A stretch of DNA of 6,465 nt from Emcibacteraceae bacterium. GTDB lineage: Bacteria; Pseudomonadota; Alphaproteobacteria; Sphingomonadales; Emcibacteraceae. Location of the stretch: positions 1 through 6,465 of the forward strand of contig JAESUD010000004.1 of assembly GCA_016763335.1 (NCBI GenBank), given 5' to 3'. A program made the translations under genes and the position numbers. This document shows positions 1 through 6,080 of this stretch, piece after piece. The notes beneath the pieces were generated by a model, which was not told the origin of the DNA, ran no database searches, and saw nothing but the letters and a program-made list of their open reading frames with translations. Positions within the stretch are counted from its first letter, which is position 1. Every line of letters begins with the position of its first letter.

Positions 1-48
1 CGTCTGCTTCGTCGTTCGGGAGATCTGCGTTGTTCAGGCGCAGGATTG
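1..48 (-). other. Corrupted continuation of polA at the window edge
   Basis: Read on the minus strand, polA homology is clear up to the Thr-Thr-Thr that normally precedes Gly-Arg-Leu in the polymerase domain. After that the frame hits a stop at 34-36. The bases still resemble the next conserved block of the family (D-P-N-L-Q-N-I-P-I-R-T-D/E-E-G-R). At 1-19 the minus strand reads CCGAACGACGAAGCAGACG, and adding two single G residues gives codons for R-T-D-E-G-R. This suggests several base-call indels at a poor-quality contig end rather than a real stop. The alignment is by eye and codon degeneracy makes it permissive; a chimeric junction is the alternative. Confidence 0.5.
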
Positions 49-2031
49 GGTTGTAGTTGATGCCAGTGAACAAGATGTATGTATGCGTCCAGTATCCGCA
101 TTTATTTCATTCTGTAACGCGTCTGTATAGGTGCTTTTCAGCTTGGCAAGGCCGCGCCATTCAAGCATTTTTTCCGGCAATACATGCCCATTTGCAGCGA
201 GACCTTCAAGAATGTCGGCACCAGTGCCATAGGCCCCGGTTTTGCCTTTTTTCCCGCCCTCTATGCCCATTTCATCAAACAAAACTTCACCAAGTTGCTT
301 TGGCGAACCAATATTAAAAGGGTGTCCGGCAATGCCGTGTATTTCACCTTCAAGTTCCGCCAGTCTGACGGCAAATTCATTTGAAAGACGGTTAAGCAGC
401 CCTTTATCCACTTTAATACCGTTATGTTCCATATTAACCAGTATAGGCACTAATGGGCGCTCTAACGTCTCGTAAACAGTGACCATCTTTTCCTGCACCA
501 ACCGTGGTTTTAAAAGGCGATGCAGACGTCCTGTGATATCCGCATCCTCGGCGGCGTATTCCGTCGCTTTATCAATGGGAACTTTATCAAAGGTAATTTG
601 TTTTTTTCCTGTGCCGCAAATTTCTTTAAACGGTATCGGGCTAATGTCCAGATGAATGCGCGATAGTTCGTCCATGCCGTGACTATTAACCCCGGCGTCC
701 AGCACATATGAAATAAGCATTGTGTCATCAAAGGGGGTAATATCGACGTTATATTTTTTCAGAACAAGTGCATCATATTTGATATTTTGGCCAATCTTGA
801 GAACGGCGGGGTTTGTCAGTAACGGCCGCAAAAGAGCAAGCGCTTCATCCAGATCAATTTGTTCAATGGTTGGCTCATCCGATGGTTCGGATAACAGGTC
901 AACCGGATCGGCACTATGACTGATATGTTGCAGCGGGATATAACAGGCTTCGCCGCTTTTAATAGATAGCGAAATACCGACAAGCTTTGCTGCCATGGCA
1001 TTTAACGATGTTGTTTCGGTATCAATTGTAACTTGTCTGGCAAGTTCTGATTTTTTAATCCATTTTTTTAAAGCATCAATTGTTGAGACGGTTTCATAGA
1101 CAATATCTTTAGGCGCGTCTTCTTCTACGGTGGTAAATTTGGCAACAATTTCTGGGCCAAGATGGTTTAAAATCCGGGTTTGAAGGCTTCTGAAATTTTG
1201 TTCTTCAAGAAACGGCATAACTAAATCAGGATCTATATCTTTAAGCTCAAACTCTTCAAAATCGGGAAGGTCAGGCACGTCTTGATCAAGGGTGACAAGC
1301 TTAAGACTGAGGCGGGCAAGGTCGGCAAATTCAAGGAGGTTTTCTCGTCTTTTATTTTGCTTAATTTCACCTGCCCTTGCAAGCAGGGTTTCCAGGTCGC
1401 CATATTCTTCAAGTAGCAATGCCGCCGTTTTAACACCGATCCCCGGCACACCCGGCACATTATCCGAACTATCCCCGGCGAGGGCTTGAATTTCAATAAC
1501 TTTATCCGGACCAAGGCCAAATTTTTCCACCACTTCGTCGGCGCCAATATGGCGGTTCTTCATACTGTCAAACATGGATATTTTATCAGTGACGAGCTGC
1601 ATCAAGTCTTTATCCGAAGAAACGATCGTAACGCGGTGGCCTTCTGCTTCTGCCCTTTTGGCATAGGTGGCGATAATGTCGTCGGCCTCATAACCTGCAA
1701 GCTTGATTGAGGGTAGATTAAAAGCTTTTACGGCTTCATGAATAATGGCAAACTGCGGCACGAGGTCATCCGGTGCCGGTGGGCGGTGGGCTTTATAGTC
1801 CGGGTAAATATCATTGCGAAAAGTTTTCCTGCCCGCATCAAAAATAACGGCAAGGTGGCTTGGTTTTTCGCTGTCATCGAGATCACGGAGCAGCTTGAAA
1901 AGCATATTACAAAACCCGGAAACCGCATTAACCGGCGTGCCGTCTGGACGGCTTAACGGGCGAATGGCATGATAAGCTCTGAATATAAAGCCTGAACCGT
2001 CGATAAGATAGAGATGTTTATTGTTAGACAT
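34..2031 (-). CDS. polA: DNA polymerase I, 3'-truncated by the window edge
   Basis: Family I DNA polymerase, acting in Okazaki-fragment maturation and repair synthesis in the cytoplasm. The 665 visible residues cover three parts. The 5'-nuclease domain (about 1-290) has the acidic metal ligands D11, D65, E115/D117/D118, D140/D142 and D187/D190, and a helix-hairpin-helix segment near 192-210. The 3'-5' proofreading domain (about 310-510) has all three exonuclease motifs: D337-T-E339, N-I-K-Y-D420 and Y492-A-A-E-D496, so proofreading should be active. The polymerase domain starts near 515 and is visible through the thumb (L-K-S-T-Y-T-D-A-L at 631-639). Family members are about 930 residues, so the palm and fingers catalytic part (roughly 265 residues) is missing. 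The stop at 34-36 is probably a sequence error, and C654 sits where the family normally has Tyr or Phe. The ATG at 2029-2031 follows a weak AGGG ribosome site. The gene is divergent from the ABC ATPase. Confidence 0.97.
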   Translation of the reverse strand: MSNNKHLYLIDGSGFIFRAYHAIRPLSRPDGTPVNAVSGFCNMLFKLLRDLDDSEKPSHLAVIFDAGRKTFRNDIYPDYKAHRPPAPDDLVPQFAIIHEAVKAFNLPSIKLAGYEADDIIATYAKRAEAEGHRVTIVSSDKDLMQLVTDKISMFDSMKNRHIGADEVVEKFGLGPDKVIEIQALAGDSSDNVPGVPGIGVKTAALLLEEYGDLETLLARAGEIKQNKRRENLLEFADLARLSLKLVTLDQDVPDLPDFEEFELKDIDPDLVMPFLEEQNFRSLQTRILNHLGPEIVAKFTTVEEDAPKDIVYETVSTIDALKKWIKKSELARQVTIDTETTSLNAMAAKLVGISLSIKSGEACYIPLQHISHSADPVDLLSEPSDEPTIEQIDLDEALALLRPLLTNPAVLKIGQNIKYDALVLKKYNVDITPFDDTMLISYVLDAGVNSHGMDELSRIHLDISPIPFKEICGTGKKQITFDKVPIDKATEYAAEDADITGRLHRLLKPRLVQEKMVTVYETLERPLVPILVNMEHNGIKVDKGLLNRLSNEFAVRLAELEGEIHGIAGHPFNIGSPKQLGEVLFDEMGIEGGKKGKTGAYGTGADILEGLAANGHVLPEKMLEWRGLAKLKSTYTDALQNEINADTGRIHTSCSLASTTTQSCA

Positions 2032-2077
2032 ACTTGCCCTGTTCTATTATTTTTTTAGCGGATAACCCGATTATTCA

Positions 2078-2106
2078 TTGACCCATAGACTAGCGAATGA
2101 TACCGA
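2078..2106 (+). promoter_or_regulatory. Possible promoter for the ABC ATPase-nadB pair
   Basis: TTGACC at 2078-2083 is a good -35 match. A 17-base spacer leads to TACCGA at 2101-2106, a poor -10. A transcript starting near 2112 would exclude the ATG at 2097 and leave a short leader before the ATG at 2136. The intergenic region is only about 100 bases and must also carry the divergent polA promoter, which I could not place. This is a weak call resting mainly on the -35 hexamer. Confidence 0.3.
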
Positions 2107-2135
2107 ATAAACAAGCTTATATTGGATCGGATAAA

Positions 2136-3080
2136 ATGACAGATCAAGAACTTGCCATAAAAATTCGTGGCCTAAAGAAAACATATGCCGCCGAGGGTGC
2201 GTCACCGGAAAAAATTGCCTTGAAAGGCATCGATCTTTCTATTCCAAAAGGCTCTATTTTTGGACTTCTTGGCCCTAATGGGGCTGGAAAATCGACAATC
2301 ATTAATATTATTGCTGGGGTCGTTGATAAAACTGAAGGATCCGTTGAAGTCTGGGGTTTTGATATCAATAAAGATACCAGAAATGCCAAAGCGAATATTG
2401 GTATTGTCCCGCAAGAAGTGCATATTGACGCTTATTTTACACCCTTTGAAATATTGGAACTTTACGCCGGATATTACGGTATTCCCAAGGCGGAAAGAAG
2501 ATCAATGGAAATTCTCAGGGCTATGCGCCTTGAGGATCAACGCGATGCTTATACCCGGCTTCTATCCGGGGGAATGAAACGGCGCTTACTCGTAGGTAAG
2601 GCCATGGTTCATAACCCAGCGATCCTTGTGCTTGACGAACCGACCGCCGGTGTTGATGTGGAACTTCGCAAACATATTTGGCAATATGTCAGGGAACTGA
2701 ACAAAAAAGGTGTGACCATTGTTCTTACCACCCATTATCTCGAGGAAGCGGAAGAGCTTTGTGATGAGATTGCCATTATTAATCACGGCGAGTTGGTGAT
2801 CTGTGAAAAAACACCGAAGCTGCTTAATCAGCTTGATGAAAAAATGATTGTCATTCTGCCGGTAAATCCGGTTTCTGAACTGCCGGATACGATTAAAGAA
2901 ATTGGTGGTAAATTAAATGATGATGGTAATATCATTATTCATTTTAGCCCAAGCACTATAACTGTCGGGGAAATATTGAATAAAATAGCCGCAACGGATA
3001 TTGAAATAAGTGATCTTAAAACTGAGGAAAGTGATCTGGAAGATATCTTCCTGCAACTGACCAAAAGTAATGAAGGATAA
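2136..3080 (+). CDS. ABC-2-type exporter ATP-binding protein
   Basis: Cytoplasmic ATPase subunit of an ABC exporter, resembling the YadG/CcmA-type multidrug or polysaccharide group; the substrate is unknown. Numbered from the ATG at 2136 (314 residues), it has Walker A GPNGAGKST (46-54), Q-loop Gln93, signature LSGGM (143-147), Walker B ILVLDEP (163-169), D-loop AGVD, and the switch His200 in LTTHYLEE. The C-terminal extension ends in S-D-L-E-D-I-F-L, typical of ABC-2 ATPases whose tail follows the nucleotide-binding domain. All catalytic motifs are intact. I prefer 2136 over the in-frame ATG at 2097 because a GGATCGG sequence lies just upstream and the extra 13 residues do not look conserved. 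A membrane permease usually sits next to such a gene, but here nadB follows after 3 bases, so the partner must be encoded elsewhere. It is probably co-transcribed with nadB. Confidence 0.93.
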   Translation: MTDQELAIKIRGLKKTYAAEGASPEKIALKGIDLSIPKGSIFGLLGPNGAGKSTIINIIAGVVDKTEGSVEVWGFDINKDTRNAKANIGIVPQEVHIDAYFTPFEILELYAGYYGIPKAERRSMEILRAMRLEDQRDAYTRLLSGGMKRRLLVGKAMVHNPAILVLDEPTAGVDVELRKHIWQYVRELNKKGVTIVLTTHYLEEAEELCDEIAIINHGELVICEKTPKLLNQLDEKMIVILPVNPVSELPDTIKEIGGKLNDDGNIIIHFSPSTITVGEILNKIAATDIEISDLKTEESDLEDIFLQLTKSNEG

Positions 3081-3083
3081 AGG

Positions 3084-4702
3084 ATGAATATCTGTCACGA
3101 TTTTGATGTTGTTGTTATTGGTAGTGGTGCAGCGGGGCTTAGTCTGGCCCTTCATGTTGCGGATAATGCCAAAGTCGCGGTGCTTTCAAAAAATAAAATT
3201 TCAAGCGGCAGCACGTCCTGGGCCCAAGGCGGGATTGCCGCAGTGCTTGATGACCGTGATAGCATCAAGTCGCACATTGAAGATACGATAAATGCTGGCG
3301 GCGGCCTTTGTGATTATGACGCGGTTGATTTTGTTGTCAGTCAGGGCAAGGAAGCGATTAACTGGCTGATTAAAAATGGTGCTGATTTCACCAAGGATGA
3401 TGAACCCAATAAAGAAACCGTTGTTGAGGGTGATTTTCATCTGACCAAAGAAGGGGGGCATTCTTTTAGGCGGGTAATTCATAGTGCCGATGCCACAGGT
3501 AAGGAAGTTCAGATATCACTTGAAAAGCAAGTGAAGAAACATGCCAATATCACCTTGTTTGAAAACCATATGGCTGTTGATCTTATCAGTGATAAAAAAC
3601 GCGGTAAATGTGTTGGTGTTTATGTTCTGGATACTGGCCGGGGCCAGATAGATGTGTTTCGTGCTAAATCAACGGTTCTTGCGACGGGTGGCGCAAGTCG
3701 GGCTTACCTCTATACATCAAACCCTGATGGGTCCACAGGCGACGGTACTGCCATGGCGTGGCGCCTCGGTTGTCGGGTGGCCAATATGGAATTTAACCAG
3801 TTTCACCCAACATGCCTTTATCATCCCGAAGCAAGAACATTTCTTCTGACCGAAGCATTGCGCGGCGAGGGGGCCGTGCTTAAGCTTCCCAATGGTAAGC
3901 GTTTTATGGACCGCTTTGATGATCGGGCGGAACTGGCACCACGTGATATTGTTGCCCATGCTATTGACCATGAAATGAAACGACTGGGTGTTGATTGTCT
4001 TTATCTTGATATCTCCCATAAGGACGCGGGTTTCATTAAGGAACATTTCCCAACCATCTATAAACGTTGCCTCAAACTTGGTTATGATCTGACAAAAGAC
4101 CCTATTCCCATTGTTCCGGCGGCTCATTATACATGTGGCGGTGTTATGGTTGATCTTAATGCGCGCGCCGATATAAAAAATCTTATGCCATTGGGGAAGT
4201 GGCGCATACAGGGCTTCATGGCGCTAACCGCATGGCGAGCAATTCATTGCTGGAATGTCTGGTTTTTGCCAATGCGGCGGCAAAGGATATTTTAAAAAAT
4301 CTCAAAAAAGAAAAGCTGGTTAACGATATAAAACCGTGGGACGAGAGCCGGGTGACCGATTCTGATGAAGAGGTGGTGGTTTCTCATAACTGGAATGAGC
4401 TACGTCATTTTATGTGGGATTATGTGGGAATTGTTCGCTCGACAAGACGTTTGCAGCGCGCGGCGCGGCGCATTGATATGCTGGCCGGGGAAATTCGCGA
4501 ATATTATAGTTATTTTCGCATCAGTCCGGATTTACTCGAACTGCGCAATCTTGTGACGGTTGCGGATTTAATTGTCCGTTCCGCCCTAAGCAGAACAGAA
4601 AGCCGTGGCCTTCATCATACATTAGATTTCCCTGAAACAGATCCAGATATGGATGGGCGCAACACGGTTCTTAAACCACCAAGAAGGCCAAAGGGCAGAT
4701 AA
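3084..4702 (+). CDS. nadB: L-aspartate oxidase, interrupted by a one-base frameshift
   Basis: Flavoenzyme that oxidises L-aspartate to iminoaspartate, the first step of de novo NAD synthesis; NadA then makes quinolinate. The N-terminal FAD fold shows [10 protein letters not shown] (10-19), followed by S-T-S-W-A-Q-G-G (43-50). Active-site residues known from the E. coli enzyme are present: E123 in K-E-G-G-H, H241 in F-H-P-T, R287 in A-P-R-D-I-V and H348 in H-Y-T-C-G-G. The first frame runs to a stop at 4295 and loses homology after Asn366-Leu367. The other frame continues at once with [17 protein letters not shown] and the full helical C-terminal domain to 4702. Restoring one base gives 539 residues, against 540 in E. 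coli NadB, with every key residue kept. The ATG has GAAGGA at 3071-3076 upstream and starts 3 bases after the ABC gene stop. nadA and nadC are not in the window. A sequence error is the likeliest cause of the shift. Confidence 0.95.
4173..4187 (+). other. nadB frameshift site with slippery heptamer
   Basis: In the nadB frame the codons are ATA AAA AAT CTT ATG CCA. Adding one T after 4184 gives AAT CTT TAT GCC ATT GGG GAA GTG, that is N-L-Y-A-I-G-E-V, matching the family's L-Y-A-I-G-E block exactly. Separately, 4175-4181 is A AAA AAT in the 0 frame, a canonical -1 slippery heptamer. Slipping there would also enter the correct downstream frame, giving D-I-K-K-S-Y-A-I-G. The missing-base model restores the conserved Leu and is preferred. 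I see no strong pseudoknot or stem at the usual 5-9 base distance downstream. Confidence 0.85.
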
Positions 4703-4731
4703 TCACTGCACCAGTTTAATCAGTTTTTTTT
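4693..4731 (+). terminator. Weak terminator-like element at the nadB end
   Basis: GGGCAG at 4693-4698 can pair with CTGC plus CC at 4706-4712 (one bulged A) across a 7-base loop containing the nadB stop. A run of eight T follows at 4724-4731. The T run starts about 11 bases after the stem, which is too far for a textbook intrinsic terminator, and it also encodes lysines of the opposing DUF2794 gene. It could end nadB transcription, but support is thin. Confidence 0.25.
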
Positions 4732-5062
4732 CAAAATATTTGAGCAGTAAATCAATTTCCTGACCACGTTTGAGGATTTGCCCCTGACTGCTCAGGATAG
4801 CGAAGGCCCCCTGTTTATGACGCATAGCCGGGGTTTTCGTAATGCGAAATATTGGCCGTTCGCTGGCTTTACGAAAAACCGCAAATGTGGCAACATCTTT
4901 GGCAGAAGAAATAGCATAATCTTTCCAGAAGCCAGACGCGACCATTTTTCCGTATATATTGAGAATGGCCTCAAATTCGCGGCGTTCAAAAAATATTGAA
5001 CCAGCGGCGCTATTTTTTTGATGGGCCGTTTGAAAATGAATTATTGTATTTTGATCCGACAT
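4703..5062 (-). CDS. DUF2794 family protein of unknown function
   Basis: A 119-residue soluble protein that I recognise by pattern as DUF2794, a small family found in Alphaproteobacteria with no established function. The typical core is present: F-F-E-R-R-E-F (24-30), I-L-N-I-Y-G-K-M-V-A-S-G (33-44), W-K-D-Y-A-I (46-51), F-A-V-F-R-K-A-S-E-R-P (60-70), then an R-I-T-K-T-P stretch, Q-G-A-F-A-I-L, and I-L-K-R-G near the end. No signal peptide or membrane segment is visible. The ATG at 5060-5062 gives the usual family length. An in-frame TTG 12 codons upstream (5096-5098) is possible but less likely. Neither start has a clear ribosome site. The gene converges on nadB with no bases between the two stops and is divergent from the glutathione transferase. 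The family call is from memory of conserved motifs. Confidence 0.8.
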   Translation of the reverse strand: MSDQNTIIHFQTAHQKNSAAGSIFFERREFEAILNIYGKMVASGFWKDYAISSAKDVATFAVFRKASERPIFRITKTPAMRHKQGAFAILSSQGQILKRGQEIDLLLKYFEKKLIKLVQ

Positions 5063-5177
5063 TGGAATGAGTTTGAAGCTAACGCAGAATGATTGCAACT
5101 AAAAATTGCCACAAAAAGACCTTATTTCCTTCTTAACTCCGCCTTAATTGGTCCGTATACCTGATAATGTTAGTCCC

Positions 5178-5251
5178 TGCAGCCAGTTTTGAAAATATTG
5201 CGAACCCTTTTCCCTCCCCTTCACCCAGCAATATTTTATCTACTGGCTGCA
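5178..5251. repeat. Large interrupted inverted repeat between divergent genes
   Basis: Two perfect 10-base stems are nested. The outer is TGCAGCCAGT at 5178-5187 with ACTGGCTGCA at 5242-5251. The inner is AAAATATTGC at 5192-5201 with GCAATATTTT at 5228-5237. A 4-by-4 internal mismatch separates them and a 26-base loop closes the structure. The loop carries four C tracts on the plus strand. The element lies in the 242-base gap between the DUF2794 and glutathione transferase starts. An AT-rich ATTTTATTT follows the right arm, so on the plus strand it could act as a leader hairpin or terminator. It could instead be a paired operator, a cruciform or a small repeat unit. The bases are clear; the role is unknown. 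Confidence 0.85.
5205..5226 (-). other. G-quadruplex motif in the inverted-repeat loop
   Basis: The plus strand has C tracts at 5205-5207, 5212-5214, 5216-5219 and 5224-5226. On the minus strand these are four runs of three or more G separated by 4, 1 and 4 bases, which satisfies the standard G3+N1-7 quadruplex rule. It would lie in the untranslated leader of the DUF2794 transcript if that transcript starts upstream of it. Formation in the cell is inference. Confidence 0.7.
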
Positions 5252-5290
5252 ATTTTATTTGAAGCATGTTAATGTTCTCAAATAATAACA

Positions 5291-5296
5291 AGAGGG
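5291..5296 (+). promoter_or_regulatory. Ribosome binding site setting the transferase start
   Basis: AGAGGG ends 8 bases before the ATG at 5305, good spacing for initiation there. The in-frame ATGs at 5266 and 5272 have no such site, and the peptide between them and 5305 is Asn/Lys-rich and unlike the family. Confidence 0.75.
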
Positions 5297-5304
5297 ACAT
5301 TATC

Positions 5305-5988
5305 ATGAAATTATATGAACTTGTTGGCAGCGATCACACGCAAGGTTTTAGCCCGTTTGTCTGGCGAATTAAATTGGCTTTAGCCCATAAAAACCTTGAT
5401 TATGAACTGATCCCACTTCAATTTACCGAAATAAAAGATGCGCTGACATTCGCAGACAGCAAAACAGTTCCCGTTCTTGAAGACGGAAATAATGTGACCA
5501 AAGACAGTTGGGATATCGCCTGTTATCTTGAAGAAACATACGCCGACCGACCAAGCTTATTTGGTGGGAACGTCGGTAGGGCAGGATCAAAACTATTAAA
5601 CTCCCAAATTATTATGCCACTACTAGCACCACTTTTCAGAACATTGGTAGCGGATATACATGACATCTTAGATGATGCGGACAAGGATTATTTTCGCAGC
5701 ACGCGCGAACCGAGAATTGGTTGTACGTTTGAAGAGGCAAGGGAAAATTATAAAGTGTCACTTGCTATATTTAAAAAAAATCTATGGTCTTATAATAAAT
5801 ATTTACTAACGGAAGAGTACTTCTCAGGTGAGGCTCCGGCTTATAATGATTACATATTATATTCAATGTTTTTATGGGCGCGTGGTACCAGTAATATAAA
5901 GCTTCTTGACGATGATGATCCGTTAAATAAGTGGCTTGTGCGGATGGATCAATCATTTGGCGATCTCGTTGCACATTTAAAAAGATAG
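5305..5988 (+). CDS. Glutathione S-transferase family protein, LigE-like
   Basis: A 227-residue cytosolic glutathione transferase. The thioredoxin-like N-terminal domain (about 1-82) has F-S-P-F-V-W-R-I-K-L-A-L-A-H-K (15-29), with a Ser where this group places its glutathione-activating residue, the cis-proline T-V-P-V-L (54-58), and D-S-W-D-I-A-C-Y-L-E (67-76), which contacts glutathione in the family. The helical C-terminal domain (about 95-227) includes D-Y-F-R-S-T-R-E (128-135) and A-P-A-Y-N-D-Y-I (177-184). The F-S-P-F-x-W-R motif and overall length place it with the bacterial LigE (beta-etherase)-like branch. That branch also contains many proteins of unknown substrate, so lignin ether cleavage should not be assumed. 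Leucine is often encoded by TTA and CTA, especially after residue 80, unlike the CTT/CTG-rich nadB. It starts downstream of the large inverted repeat and precedes htpG by 92 bases. Confidence 0.9.
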   Translation: MKLYELVGSDHTQGFSPFVWRIKLALAHKNLDYELIPLQFTEIKDALTFADSKTVPVLEDGNNVTKDSWDIACYLEETYADRPSLFGGNVGRAGSKLLNSQIIMPLLAPLFRTLVADIHDILDDADKDYFRSTREPRIGCTFEEARENYKVSLAIFKKNLWSYNKYLLTEEYFSGEAPAYNDYILYSMFLWARGTSNIKLLDDDDPLNKWLVRMDQSFGDLVAHLKR

Positions 5989-5993
5989 AATAA

Positions 5994-6018
5994 AAGATAT
6001 TTTTTACAGCAATATCTT
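5994..6018. repeat. Small AT-rich inverted repeat after the transferase gene
   Basis: AAGATATT at 5994-6001 pairs with AATATCTT at 6011-6018 over a 9-base loop. It begins 6 bases after the transferase stop and its right arm overlaps the htpG -35 box. Being AT-only apart from one G-C pair, and lacking a following T run, it is a weak terminator candidate. Confidence 0.35.
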
Positions 6019-6043
6019 GAATTCATAGCGGAAAGCGCCATAT
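6016..6043 (+). promoter_or_regulatory. Predicted sigma-32 (RpoH) heat-shock promoter of htpG
   Basis: CTTGAA at 6016-6021 is an exact match to the core of the heat-shock -35 element. After 14 bases, CGCCATAT at 6036-6043 matches the -10 consensus CCCCATNT at all but one position. Spacing is within the range known for RpoH promoters. Transcription would start near 6050, leaving a leader of about 30 bases. htpG is a classic RpoH target, so the sequence and the gene agree. Confidence 0.7.
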
Positions 6044-6066
6044 TTCAACATATACTATAATTAATT

Positions 6067-6070
6067 AGGA
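6067..6070 (+). promoter_or_regulatory. Ribosome binding site deciding the htpG start
   Basis: AGGA lies 10 bases before the ATG at 6081 but only 1 base before the in-frame ATG at 6072, so initiation at 6081 is favoured. The resulting start M-T-T-E-K-H-G-F also fits the family better. Confidence 0.65.
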
Positions 6071-6080
6071 CATGTTGAAA

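Noticed and set aside
1..90. A short minus-strand frame at the left edge that stays open to the window end
   Set aside because: It overlaps clearly homologous polA codons, has no start, and is only about 30 codons long; the resemblance of the bases to shifted polA is a simpler account.
1233..1547. A 104-codon minus-strand open frame inside polA
   Set aside because: It lies in another frame of the conserved 5'-nuclease domain and has no protein-like motif.
2097..2135. Start of the ABC ATPase at the ATG at 2097
   Set aside because: No ribosome site precedes it, the added 13 residues look unconserved, and the possible promoter would start transcription downstream of it.
3717..4127. A 136-codon minus-strand open frame inside nadB
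   Set aside because: It is opposite a strongly conserved flavoenzyme gene and shows no recognisable motif; it is a shadow frame.
4199..4702. A separate 167-residue open frame after nadB
   Set aside because: It is the C-terminal part of L-aspartate oxidase in the shifted frame and has no ribosome site; it belongs to nadB.
6056..6061. A perfect TATAAT before htpG as a housekeeping promoter
   Set aside because: No reasonable -35 box lies 16-18 bases upstream, and the region is AT-rich enough for chance; the heat-shock promoter fits better.
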